A model generated the notes under the pieces. That model did no database searches and had not been told where the DNA came from. It saw only the letters and a list, made by a program, of their open reading frames with translations. From Chersky-267 sp963744115 (GTDB lineage: Bacteria > Chloroflexota > Limnocylindria > Limnocylindrales > CSP1-4), in the NCBI GenBank assembly GCA_963744115.1, contig CAVUSI010000003.1, positions 124,001 to 188,000 of the forward strand: DNA of 64,000 bases, in the 5' to 3' direction. A program made the position numbers and the translations under genes. Shown in pieces: positions 9,561 to 17,281 of this stretch. Numbering within the stretch: the stretch's first letter is position 1; the number at the start of each line of letters is the position of its first letter.

Positions 9561-10691
9561 GTGGACGTCCGGGAGGCCACTCCGGCCGAGCTCGCCGATT
9601 GGGACGCGCACGTCGTCGATGTCCCGACCGGGAACGTCCATCAGTCGCGAGCCTGGGCCGCGTATCGGGGCGGGTCGGGCTGGCAGCCGCATTTCCTGGT
9701 CACCGACGACGGTGCCCGGATCCTGGCCCTCGCCCGAGCGTGGCCCTTGATCGGCGGGAACGGGGTCTACGTGTCGCGGGGACCGTTGCCCGACGCCGAC
9801 ATGCGGCTCACCCTGGCCCGTCTCGAGGCGGTGACCAGCTGGCTTGCCGCGCGTGGCTCCGCCGTGGTCGCCTCCGACGCCGAGGTCCCGGCGGGCTCGG
9901 GCTACCCCGACCTGCTCGCCGCCGCGGGGTTCCACCGGATCGAGGAGCTGCAGCCGTCCCGACACCGCCTCGCGCTGGACCTGACCGGCGGACCCGATCC
10001 GGCGACGCTCCTGGCCGGGTTCAGCGCCACGACCCGGAACATGATCCGGGCTGCCGAGCGGAGCGACCTTCGGATCGTCCGGCTCGGGCCTGCGCCCCGT
10101 CCCGAGGCGGGGTCGTGGGCCGCGGAGCCCGGTGAGCCCCGGACCACGTCCGGGCCGGCCGGCCTCGACCTCCTCGAGGCGGAGCTCGACGTCCTGTACG
10201 GCTCGATGCGTGCGACCGCGGAGCGTCGCGGGTTTGGCCTGGCCTCGCGGACCCGATTCCTCGACTGGTCGCGACGGGCCTTCGCCGACGGCCACCTCGT
10301 CTACCTCGGCGCGCACGAACCCGGCGGCGCGCTGGTGGCGGGCGCCACGTTCTACCGCCACGGCCGACGCTGGACGTACTCCCACGCCGCCGACGACGGC
10401 CGCTTCCGGAAGGCCTACCCCGGCGCCGTCCGTCTCCTCGTCTGGGATGCCATCAAGGGCGCCCTGGCCGAGGGCCGCGACGAGATGGACCTCGGCGGCG
10501 TCGACGTCCCGGGTGCCCGGCGCCGGCCCGAACCTGGTGAGCCCGCCCACGGGATGCTCGCGTTCAAGGAATCCTTCGGAGCGCGCTGGATCGAGCTGAG
10601 CGGCGCCCACGAACGCATCCTCAGCCCCGTCCGCTACGGCCTGGGCCGGCTGACCTCGAAGGCCGCGGCCGTGGTCGGTCGCGGCGGCTGA
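9561..10691 (+). CDS. FemAB-family aminoacyltransferase / peptidoglycan bridge-type protein
   Basis: 376 residues forming two GNAT-like halves. The N-terminal half contains the QSRAWAAYRGGSGW block with aromatic residues after the Gln, as in FemAB proteins. The second half contains TRNMIRAAERSD and the block GALVAGATFYRHGRRWTY, followed by YPGAVRLLVWDAIKGA and MDLGGVDVPG. Family members transfer amino acids from aminoacyl-tRNA onto lipid II or polysaccharide. The GTG start is 1 nt after the previous stop with no Shine-Dalgarno, so coupling is likely. The true substrate is not predictable; downstream envelope genes support a cell-wall role. Confidence 0.75.
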   Translation: MDVREATPAELADWDAHVVDVPTGNVHQSRAWAAYRGGSGWQPHFLVTDDGARILALARAWPLIGGNGVYVSRGPLPDADMRLTLARLEAVTSWLAARGSAVVASDAEVPAGSGYPDLLAAAGFHRIEELQPSRHRLALDLTGGPDPATLLAGFSATTRNMIRAAERSDLRIVRLGPAPRPEAGSWAAEPGEPRTTSGPAGLDLLEAELDVLYGSMRATAERRGFGLASRTRFLDWSRRAFADGHLVYLGAHEPGGALVAGATFYRHGRRWTYSHAADDGRFRKAYPGAVRLLVWDAIKGALAEGRDEMDLGGVDVPGARRRPEPGEPAHGMLAFKESFGARWIELSGAHERILSPVRYGLGRLTSKAAAVVGRGG

Positions 10692-10692
10692 C

Positions 10693-11295
10693 CTACTCGG
10701 AGAAGCGCTCTTCCTTCCACGGGTCCGCGTCGTTGTTGTAGCCGTAGCGTTCCCAGAACCCGAGGATGTCGTGGTCGAGGAACTCGAGGCCGCGGATCCA
10801 TTTGGCGCTCTTCCAGAAGTAGCGCTTGGGGACGAACAGCCGGAGCGGATAGCCGTGCTCCCGCTCGAGCGGCTTCCCGTCGAACGTATCGGCCAGCAGG
10901 ACGTCGTCATCGTCGAGCACGGACAGCGGCAGGTTGGCCGTGTACCCCTGCTCGGAGTGCGCCAGGACGTGGGTCGCCCCGGGCTTGACCCCGACCGCCG
11001 TCAGGATCTCCTGGATCGCCACGCCCTCCCAGACGGTATCGAGCTTGGTCCACCTGGTGACGCAGTGGATATCGGTCCGGACCTCCTTGCGAGGCAGCGC
11101 CTTGAACTGGTCCCAGGTCAGCGTGACGGGGGCATCGACGAGGCCGAAGGCACGGAAGTCCCAGGTCGCGAGGTCCGTGTGCGGCACGGACCCGTAGTGG
11201 AGGACCGGGAACTTGTCGGTCTTGTACTGGCCGGGCGGGATGCGCTCGGCGATGGCGGGGTCCGTGGGCTTGCCGCCGAACAGGCGCTCGATCAT
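10693..11295 (-). CDS. Sulfite oxidase-fold molybdopterin-dependent oxidoreductase
   Basis: 200 residues. The molybdenum-coordinating cysteine is Cys78 in DIHCVTRWTKLD, followed by WEGVAIQEIL and the SEQGYTANLPL and PLRLFVPKRYFWKSAKW blocks of the family. It lacks a Tat signal and a dimerisation domain, so it resembles the compact cytosolic relatives of YedY/MsrP. The ATG start has GGAG 6 nt upstream on the minus strand. It converges with the FemAB-like gene. A molybdate uptake locus at 27106-29295 would supply the metal. The substrate is unknown; sulfite or an S-oxide are reasonable guesses. Confidence 0.8.
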   Translation of the reverse strand: MIERLFGGKPTDPAIAERIPPGQYKTDKFPVLHYGSVPHTDLATWDFRAFGLVDAPVTLTWDQFKALPRKEVRTDIHCVTRWTKLDTVWEGVAIQEILTAVGVKPGATHVLAHSEQGYTANLPLSVLDDDDVLLADTFDGKPLEREHGYPLRLFVPKRYFWKSAKWIRGLEFLDHDILGFWERYGYNNDADPWKEERFSE

Positions 11296-11383
11296 GGCTG
11301 TCTCCGTGAGGTCGTCCTGTCCGCATGGTCCCACAAGGTGCCGGATCGTTCCGGATCGACGGCGTCGTGGCCCCGCGCCCGGG

Positions 11384-12931
11384 TCATGGCGCCGTGGCGT
11401 TCTCGACCCGGAGGACCCACAGTCCGGCGGCCTCGTCGACCAGGATCGGGACGTAGCGTGAACCGCCGATGACCGTCGGCTGGCTGATCTCGAGCAGCTT
11501 GTAGCGCGGGTCGGCCTGGTCGTCGTCGAGTCGATCGTGGTAGATGTAGGTGCCCGGCGTCGGCCTGCCCTTGGCGGGATCCAGGAACGTCTCGTAGGAG
11601 TACGCCACGTCCGTCAGCGGCAGGCCGAGGTCGGCGACCCCCTGCGCTCGGAGGGTCGGTGGCACGATGACCAGGGGGTGGTCGGCGATGTCCCTTCCGG
11701 GCGGCAGCCCGCGCCAGCTCGGTCGCGGGCCGAGCGCGGCATCGATCGCGGCGAACGCGCGCAGGGCGTTGGCGTGGAGCTTGACCTGGCTGGCGATCGA
11801 CGCCCGGGTTGCCGTGTCGAACTGCGCGATCGGGGCGACCGCGAGGGCGACGAGCAGGCCACCGGCGATCGGCAGCACGAGCCGACGCGATCCGGGCTGC
11901 AGGAGCTGCCCGAGCCGACGGCGGATCTCGGGGACGTCCAGGACCGCGACACCGACGGCGGCGGCGAACAGCAGGCCCAGGTCGATCGGGACGAGGTAGC
12001 GCGACGACAGGAAGGTCCCGCGCGCGCCGGTCACGATGAACAGCCCCGCGATCCCGCCGACCACCCCGGCCAGGCCGATGGCCAGCGCCCAGCGCCGGCG
12101 GGTGACGAGCACGTAGATCGACGCCGCGGCCAGGGGGAGCAACGCGATCTGCCCCAGGAGGTGCTGCCACATCCAGCCGAGCATCTCGACCAGGTTCCGA
12201 ACGTCGCGGCCCTCGGAGTTGGCGAGGGCGGTCGAGGTCCAGAAGAGGGGATCGCCGAAGACCGATCCGTCATGAGCCAGCAGGATCGGGATCGCCAGGA
12301 ACCCGACGAGGGTCAGGTACGCCCGGCCGGGCGGCCGCCGGCGACCCTGTACGGCGGCTCGGATCTCGAGCAGGACGAGCGCGCCGAGGGCGACCGCCAC
12401 GACCGCCAGGACCTCGGGTCGGACGAGCACGGCGAGCATCAGGGACAGCCCGGCGACGAAGTAGCGCGGCCGGCCTGCCGTGACCGCCAGCCCGGCGACC
12501 AGCAGGAACAGGGTCATCCAGGTGATCGCGTAGGCGAGGCTGATGTCGATGAGCAGGATCGGCGAGACGAGGAACGCGACGGCGGCGAAGGCACCGCTGG
12601 CGAAGCCACCGACCCGTTCGGCAAGCACGGCCGCGAGGACGACGCACAGCGCGAACGCGAGGATCGCCGCCCAGGCGACCGGCCGCCAGTCACCGGACAG
12701 GCCGTACAGCACCCCATAGACGAGGTCGAGGAGCGGCTTCGAGGTCTGGGTGAGGTGACCTTCGACCTGCTGTCCGGCGAGCAGCCGCTGGAACTCGATG
12801 ACAGGAGCGACGGCGTCCGGCCCGACGGATCCGGACCGGATGGGGCGGACCGTCAGAACGGCGACGGCGACCGCCGCGATGAACAGCCCGGCCAGCATCC
12901 CGAGGCGCCATCGGCTGCTCAGGTTGGTCAT
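11384..12931 (-). CDS. Polytopic membrane protein, glycosyltransferase (GT-C/GT39)-like
   Basis: 515 residues with about eleven hydrophobic segments. An N-terminal helix is followed by a periplasm-facing loop and DLVYGVLYGLSGDWRP, then repeated helices including the DISLAYAITWMTLFLL and RPEVLAV blocks seen in GT-C proteins such as ArnT/PMT. The C-terminal 110 residues form a soluble domain. It is divergently arranged with a GT2 gene 34 bp away, pointing to polyprenyl-phosphate sugar donors. No classic DxD is obvious in the first loop, so the transferase call is tentative. TAGACT lies 11 nt before the ATG on this strand and may serve as its -10. Confidence 0.6.
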   Translation of the reverse strand: MTNLSSRWRLGMLAGLFIAAVAVAVLTVRPIRSGSVGPDAVAPVIEFQRLLAGQQVEGHLTQTSKPLLDLVYGVLYGLSGDWRPVAWAAILAFALCVVLAAVLAERVGGFASGAFAAVAFLVSPILLIDISLAYAITWMTLFLLVAGLAVTAGRPRYFVAGLSLMLAVLVRPEVLAVVAVALGALVLLEIRAAVQGRRRPPGRAYLTLVGFLAIPILLAHDGSVFGDPLFWTSTALANSEGRDVRNLVEMLGWMWQHLLGQIALLPLAAASIYVLVTRRRWALAIGLAGVVGGIAGLFIVTGARGTFLSSRYLVPIDLGLLFAAAVGVAVLDVPEIRRRLGQLLQPGSRRLVLPIAGGLLVALAVAPIAQFDTATRASIASQVKLHANALRAFAAIDAALGPRPSWRGLPPGRDIADHPLVIVPPTLRAQGVADLGLPLTDVAYSYETFLDPAKGRPTPGTYIYHDRLDDDQADPRYKLLEISQPTVIGGSRYVPILVDEAAGLWVLRVENATAP

Positions 12932-12951
12932 GGTCGTCCGGAAGTCTAGGG

Positions 12952-12957
12952 TATCCT
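12952..12957 (+). promoter_or_regulatory. Leaderless-type -10 element (TATCCT)
   Basis: TATCCT lies 8 nt before the ATG at 12966 in a 34-bp divergent gap. No Shine-Dalgarno precedes the ATG. Confidence 0.5.
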
Positions 12958-12965
12958 CCTCGGCG

Positions 12966-13745
12966 ATGCCCTCCCCCGAAGAAGGTCCCGCGCCCCACCG
13001 ACCCCGGGTCGTGATCGTGATGCCCGCCTACAACGCGGCACGGACCCTCGAGCGGACCTACGCGGACATCCCGCACGACAGCGTCGACCGGATCATCCTC
13101 GTCGATGATGTGTCCCGGGACGACACGGTCGAGGTCGCCCGGCAGCTCGGGCTGGACGTCATCATCCACCGCCAGAACCGCGGATACGGCGGGAACCAGA
13201 AGACGTGCTACGACGCCGCGCTGGCTGCCGGTGCCGACGTGGTGGTCATGCTCCACCCGGACTACCAGTACGACGCGACCCGGATCCCGGACCTGATCGC
13301 GCCCATCCTGGCGGGCGACAAGGACCTGATGCTCGGCAGCCGGTTCCTCGGCGACCCGATCGCGGGTGGGATGCCGCGCTGGAAGTACGTCAGCAACCGC
13401 TTCCTGACCGGCCTCGAGAACCGGGCGTTCGGCCTTCATCTGAGCGAGTACCACACGGGCCTGCGGGCGTATAGCCGGAGATTGCTCGAGGCGATCCCGT
13501 ACCACCTCAACAGCGACGACTTCGTGTTCGACCAGGAGCTGATCAGCCAGGTCGTGGCCGCCGGCGGCCTCGGGATCGGCGAGATCGGCGTTCCGACCCG
13601 CTACTTCGAGGAGGCGAGCTCGGTCGGGTTCCAGCGCAGCGTCGTCTATGGTCTGGCGACGCTCCGCGTCGTCGCCCGCTTCCTGCTCCATCGGATCCGG
13701 CTTCGCCGCTCGCCCAAGCTGACCCCCCGTCCACCCGCGGCCTAG
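12966..13745 (+). CDS. Family 2 glycosyltransferase, dolichol-phosphate-sugar synthase type
   Basis: 259 residues with a GT-A fold: VIVMPAYNAARTLE near residue 16, the acidic LVDDVSRDDT, RNRGYGGNQKTCYDAAL and the LHPDYQYD metal/donor segment, then LGSRFLGDP. This resembles DPM1/ArnC-type enzymes that load a sugar from a nucleotide donor onto a polyprenyl phosphate. There is no C-terminal transmembrane pair, only a hydrophobic amphipathic end. It precedes a flippase-like gene by 4 nt and is divergent from a GT-C-like protein, so donor synthesis, flipping and transfer may be encoded together. Confidence 0.83.
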   Translation: MPSPEEGPAPHRPRVVIVMPAYNAARTLERTYADIPHDSVDRIILVDDVSRDDTVEVARQLGLDVIIHRQNRGYGGNQKTCYDAALAAGADVVVMLHPDYQYDATRIPDLIAPILAGDKDLMLGSRFLGDPIAGGMPRWKYVSNRFLTGLENRAFGLHLSEYHTGLRAYSRRLLEAIPYHLNSDDFVFDQELISQVVAAGGLGIGEIGVPTRYFEEASSVGFQRSVVYGLATLRVVARFLLHRIRLRRSPKLTPRPPAA

Positions 13746-13749
13746 CGGC

Positions 13750-14766
13750 GTGAACCGCGGCGGCGGCGGACTGCTTCGAGCCGTCCTCGGGATCGCGATC
13801 TCGATCGCCTCGCTGTGGTTCGTCCTGCGCGGCGTGGACTTCGCCAGTGTCGGGGCCATCCTGCGCACCGCGGTTCCCGCCTGGATCCTCGCGACGGTGC
13901 TCCTCCAGGTCGTGGACGTGCTCTTCCGCACCGCTCGCTGGCAGCAGCTGGTCGCCCCGATCAAGTGGATCCGCTTCGCCTCGATGCTGGCCTACCTCCT
14001 CGTCGGCTATCTCGCCAACAACATCCTGCCGGCGCGTCTCGGCGAGCTCGTCCGAAGTCACTACCTCGGCGATCGCGAGGGGGTCAGCCGAGCCTCGGCG
14101 CTCGGGACGGTCGTGGTCGAGCGGGTCGTCGACACGGCGGTCGTCGTGACGATCGGTGCCATCGCGATCTTCGTCCTCCACATCCGGGGCGTCGTCGCCA
14201 GCGCGGTCCTCGTCGGTCTGGCGGTGACCGGCCTCCTGGTGGTGGGTCTGGCGATCGGGATCGTGGCCCACCGGTTGCCGGGTGCCGACCGGATCATCGC
14301 GATGGCCGAACGGCGGCCACGGATCGCCGAGGTCGGGCGCCGACTCCACGACGGCCTCGCGGTGGCCCGCCGACCACGGACGCTGACGGCCGCCGTCGGC
14401 CTCAGCGTCGCCGCCTGGGCCGCCAGCCTGCTGGCCGTCGCGACGGCCGGGCAGGCGCTCCGGATCGAGCTGACGATCGGCGAGGCGGCGCTCCTGTCGG
14501 CCGGGGTCGCGCTGGCCACCGCGATCCCGTCCGGCCCCGGGTACCTCGGGACGTTCGAGCTGGCGTTCGTCACGATCGGGACCGCCATCGGCCTGTCCAA
14601 GGACGAGGCGCTCGCCCTGGGCCTCCTCGTCCACGTGACGATCCTCGTCCTGACCTCGGTCGGCGGCGCGATCGCGTTCCTGCGACTGGGCTGGACCCGG
14701 AGCACGGCCGAGGTCGCCGAGGTGGCTCGGGGCCTGGTCGACGACGAGGGCACGGCGGACATGTGA
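13750..14766 (+). CDS. Lysylphosphatidylglycerol synthase transmembrane/AglD-like flippase family protein
   Basis: 338 residues with about eight membrane helices in the UPF0104 (AglD/MprF N-terminal) pattern: LRTAVPAWILA, FRTARWQQLVAP, LVGYLANNILPARLGELVR with the conserved Asn-Asn and Arg, VVVERVVD and the late PSGPGYLGTFELAF block. Family members flip lipids or act in glycolipid pathways. There is no cytosolic aminoacyltransferase domain, so it is not a full MprF. The GTG start is 4 nt after the GT2 stop; translation coupling is likely. The gene ends inside a bidirectional terminator. Confidence 0.78.
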   Translation: MNRGGGGLLRAVLGIAISIASLWFVLRGVDFASVGAILRTAVPAWILATVLLQVVDVLFRTARWQQLVAPIKWIRFASMLAYLLVGYLANNILPARLGELVRSHYLGDREGVSRASALGTVVVERVVDTAVVVTIGAIAIFVLHIRGVVASAVLVGLAVTGLLVVGLAIGIVAHRLPGADRIIAMAERRPRIAEVGRRLHDGLAVARRPRTLTAAVGLSVAAWAASLLAVATAGQALRIELTIGEAALLSAGVALATAIPSGPGYLGTFELAFVTIGTAIGLSKDEALALGLLVHVTILVLTSVGGAIAFLRLGWTRSTAEVAEVARGLVDDEGTADM

Positions 14767-14794
14767 AGACCCCGGCCGTGGGGTCGGGGTCTTC
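14765..14794. terminator. Bidirectional terminator between convergent genes
   Basis: A perfect 10-bp inverted repeat (14765-14774 and 14785-14794) starts within the flippase stop codon and lies 22 bp from the end of the opposing transporter gene. Both arms end in GAAGAC/GTCTTC, giving a short U-containing end in either direction. Confidence 0.7.
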
Positions 14795-14816
14795 GAGCGC
14801 CGGGTCCGACCGTCCG

Positions 14817-15851
14817 CTACGGAGCGGGGTTGGCCAGGTCGCTCACCTTCTGGAGCTTGTACTTGTCGGCGGTCGCCTTGGTCACGACGAACGCGTTCTG
14901 GTCCGTCGCCGGGGCGAAGTCCAGGGCCGTCAGCTTGAGCGGAGCGAGCCGCGCATTGAGCTTGGTGACGGTCTCGGCGGCATCGCCGGTCGCCTCACCG
15001 GCCCGCTTGTTGACGAACTCGAGGGCGGTCGCCGCGTACTCGGCCAGGATGTCGATGTCGCCCTTCTGGAGCGCGGGGAAGACGACCTCGCGGTTCCCGA
15101 GCTGGAACTTGCGCTCCACCGTGAACCCGTTCGCCTCGAGGACCTGGGCGAAGATCTCGCCGAGGATCTCCTGCTCGTAGAAGTTGGTCGATCCGACCTT
15201 GACCTTGATCCCCGTCCCGGACGTCCCGCCGCTGGCCAGCCCGTTCGCGGCCAGCCAGGCGCCCGCGACCGACTTGGAGTCCTTGCCGTCGACGGTGACC
15301 TGCTTGTTGAGGTCGGTCAGCGCCTCCTGGGTCAGCTTGGCCATGAACGGGTTGATCAGGTCGGGCAGGCCCGGTGCCTTGGCCAGCAGGTCGTTCCGGA
15401 CGACCGGGACGAGGTTGTCGGCCTTCTGCAGGTGCTTGTCATCCTCGAGCGCGACCAGGCTGTTGACCTGGATCGACGGGTCGGACGAGAACAGCAGCCC
15501 GACATCGACGAGGCCGGACTTGATGGCGCTCAGGCTGAGCGGGCCACCCGCGTCGAGCGGGAGGAATAGCTTGAACTCGACGCCGTAGGTGTCCTTGAGC
15601 CCGAGCACGCAGAACGGACGCTGCGGGCACTCCGGCGGGCCGCCGAGGGTGAGCTGGGATGCGATCGAGCCCGTCGGCGCCGCGGACGCGGGCGAGGCTG
15701 CGGTCGATGGACTCGTGACGGCTGACGCGGCCGCCGTCGGAGCGGCCGTCGCTGCGGTCGTGGCTGATGGACTGCTCCCACCCGACGTGCACGCACTCAC
15801 GAGGAGCGCGACGATCGTCGCCCCGAGAGCGGCCCTGCGGAATGTCCGCAT
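14817..15851 (-). CDS. Osmoprotectant ABC transporter substrate-binding lipoprotein with swapped halves
   Basis: 344-residue OpuCC/ProX-type binding protein for glycine betaine-like solutes. The signal ends in the lipobox VSAC (Cys21), followed by a Thr/Ala/Ser linker. The two halves of the OpuAC domain are in reverse order: residues 66-203 (LTLGGPPECPQRPF through LNKQVTVDGKD) correspond to the usual C-terminal half, and 215-344 (VKVGSTNFYEQEILGE through KVSDLANPAP) to the usual N-terminal half, joined by a Gly/Ser/Thr linker at 204-214. The ATG has a strong GGAGG Shine-Dalgarno. It is the last gene of the transporter operon and has its own promoter. See findings. Confidence 0.88.
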   Translation of the reverse strand: MRTFRRAALGATIVALLVSACTSGGSSPSATTAATAAPTAAASAVTSPSTAASPASAAPTGSIASQLTLGGPPECPQRPFCVLGLKDTYGVEFKLFLPLDAGGPLSLSAIKSGLVDVGLLFSSDPSIQVNSLVALEDDKHLQKADNLVPVVRNDLLAKAPGLPDLINPFMAKLTQEALTDLNKQVTVDGKDSKSVAGAWLAANGLASGGTSGTGIKVKVGSTNFYEQEILGEIFAQVLEANGFTVERKFQLGNREVVFPALQKGDIDILAEYAATALEFVNKRAGEATGDAAETVTKLNARLAPLKLTALDFAPATDQNAFVVTKATADKYKLQKVSDLANPAP

Positions 15852-15911
15852 GGGTCCTCCTTCCTGATCGTCCGGCGGTCGCAATGGGCACGTCGCCTGA
15901 GACGTCCGGGG

Positions 15912-15940
15912 ACTATACCGCGGGTCGCCTGAACCGTCAG
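15912..15940 (-). promoter_or_regulatory. Promoter of the substrate-binding protein gene
   Basis: On the minus strand CTGACG (15935-15940), a 17-bp spacer and TATAGT (15912-15917) form the best -10 in the window. It overlaps the end of the upstream permease gene, so the binding protein can be transcribed in excess of the membrane components. The leader is about 55 nt and carries the GGAGG site. Confidence 0.65.
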
Positions 15941-16638
15941 TCGGCGTCGTCCGGTCGCGCGCGGTCGGGGTCCTGGGCGAGCCGGATCCCCGGCGATACG
16001 ACCCTCCGCTCGGCCAGGGTCAGGCCCCGCTCGGTCACGACCGCGAGGACCGCCACGAGGATGGCGCCCGCCACGAGCATCGACTGGTCCTGGAGCGCGA
16101 ACCCATCGACGATGTAGCGTCCGAACCCACCGCCGGCGATGAGTGCCGCCAGGGTCGCCGTGGCGACCGCGGCGACGGCCGCGGTCCGGAGCCCGGCGAC
16201 CATGACCGGCATCGCGGCCGGCAGCTCGACCCGGGTCAGGACCTGCGACTCGCGCATCCCCATGCCGCGTGCCGCATCGACGGTCTCCCGGTCCACGCCT
16301 CGCAATCCGACATGGGTGTTCGCCAGGATCGGCGGGATCGACAGCAGGACGAGCGCCAGGAGCGGGGTCAGCAGCCCGAACCCGAGGATGGGGAAGAACA
16401 CCAGGAGGAGCGCGTAGGAGGGGATCGCGCGACCGATCCCGGCCACGTTGACGGCCAGGGCGCCGCCACGGCCGGTGTGCCCGGTGTACAGACCGATCGG
16501 GACCGCGATGACGAGCGCCACGAGGATCGCCAGGCCGGCCAGCTCGACGTGCTCGATGAACCGGGTCGGGATCCCGTCGGCGCCCTGCCAATGGGTCGGA
16601 TCGGTCAGCCAGCCGAACGCGCCGGTGATCCCGTCCAT
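15937..16638 (-). CDS. Osmoprotectant ABC transporter permease (second)
   Basis: 233 residues, about five to six membrane helices, with the permease coupling motif in MGMRESQVLTRVELPAAMP (EAA-type loop, GMxxxxxLxxVELP). A conserved IGRAIPSYALLLVFFP segment matches OpuCB/OpuCD-type subunits. It starts 4 nt after the other permease gene and ends 85 bp before the binding-protein gene. The C-terminal 30 residues are charged and likely cytosolic. Together with the first permease it would form a heterodimeric channel. Confidence 0.87.
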   Translation of the reverse strand: MDGITGAFGWLTDPTHWQGADGIPTRFIEHVELAGLAILVALVIAVPIGLYTGHTGRGGALAVNVAGIGRAIPSYALLLVFFPILGFGLLTPLLALVLLSIPPILANTHVGLRGVDRETVDAARGMGMRESQVLTRVELPAAMPVMVAGLRTAAVAAVATATLAALIAGGGFGRYIVDGFALQDQSMLVAGAILVAVLAVVTERGLTLAERRVVSPGIRLAQDPDRARPDDAD

Positions 16639-16642
16639 CGGC

Positions 16643-17281
16643 TCAGGACGCTCGTCGCGCCCAGGGCGTCAGCAGACGCTCGGCGACCTGGAGGAGGAGG
16701 TCGAGGACGAGCGCCACGACGATGATCAAGACGAAGCCGACGTAGATCATCGTCGGGAACTGCCGGTTGAAGCCGCGCAGCATCAGCTGCCCGAGACCGC
16801 CCTCCCCGATGACGGCGGTGACCATCACCAGGCCGACCGTCGTGACCGTCGCGATCCGCAGGCCGGTGAAGATGACGGGGAGGGCCAGCGGAAGGTCCAC
16901 CGCGAGCAGCCGCTGGCGACGGCCGTACCCCATGCCGTCCGCGGACTCGCGGATCTCGGCCGGGATCCCGTCGAGCCCGGCGAGGATGTTCCGGGTCAGG
17001 ATCAGGAGGGTGTACCCGATCAGCCCGATCTCGGCGGTGACCAGGGTCAGCCCCGTGAACGGCACGAGGAAGGCGAACAAGGCGAGGCTCGGGATCGTGT
17101 ACAGGATCCCGAACGTCGCCGTCACCGGGCCACGGAGGAACCCGAGCCGGCGGATGAGGAGGGCCGCTGTCAGGGAGATCAGCAGGCCGCACCAGACCGC
17201 GAGGACCGTCAGGACGAGGTGGTCGATCAGGGCTCCCGCGATGACGCCGAGGTTGTCGGCGATCCACTCCGGCTTGATCAC
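16643..17281 (-). CDS. Osmoprotectant ABC transporter permease (first)
   Basis: 212 residues with the BPD transport domain: YTIPSLALFAFLVPFTGL, LTRNILAGLDGIPAEIRES and the coupling segment GMGYGRRQRLLAVDLPLALP. The length and motif set match OpuCB/ProW-type subunits. The GTG start overlaps the stop of the ATPase gene by 4 nt. It pairs with the following permease; both lack fused binding-protein domains, consistent with the separate lipoprotein downstream. Confidence 0.87.
   Translation of the reverse strand: MIKPEWIADNLGVIAGALIDHLVLTVLAVWCGLLISLTAALLIRRLGFLRGPVTATFGILYTIPSLALFAFLVPFTGLTLVTAEIGLIGYTLLILTRNILAGLDGIPAEIRESADGMGYGRRQRLLAVDLPLALPVIFTGLRIATVTTVGLVMVTAVIGEGGLGQLMLRGFNRQFPTMIYVGFVLIIVVALVLDLLLQVAERLLTPWARRAS

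Noticed and set aside
11537..12949. Plus-strand open frame opposite the polytopic glycosyltransferase-like gene
   Set aside because: Low-complexity Arg/Asp/Gln/Gly sequence; the minus-strand gene has clear membrane helices.
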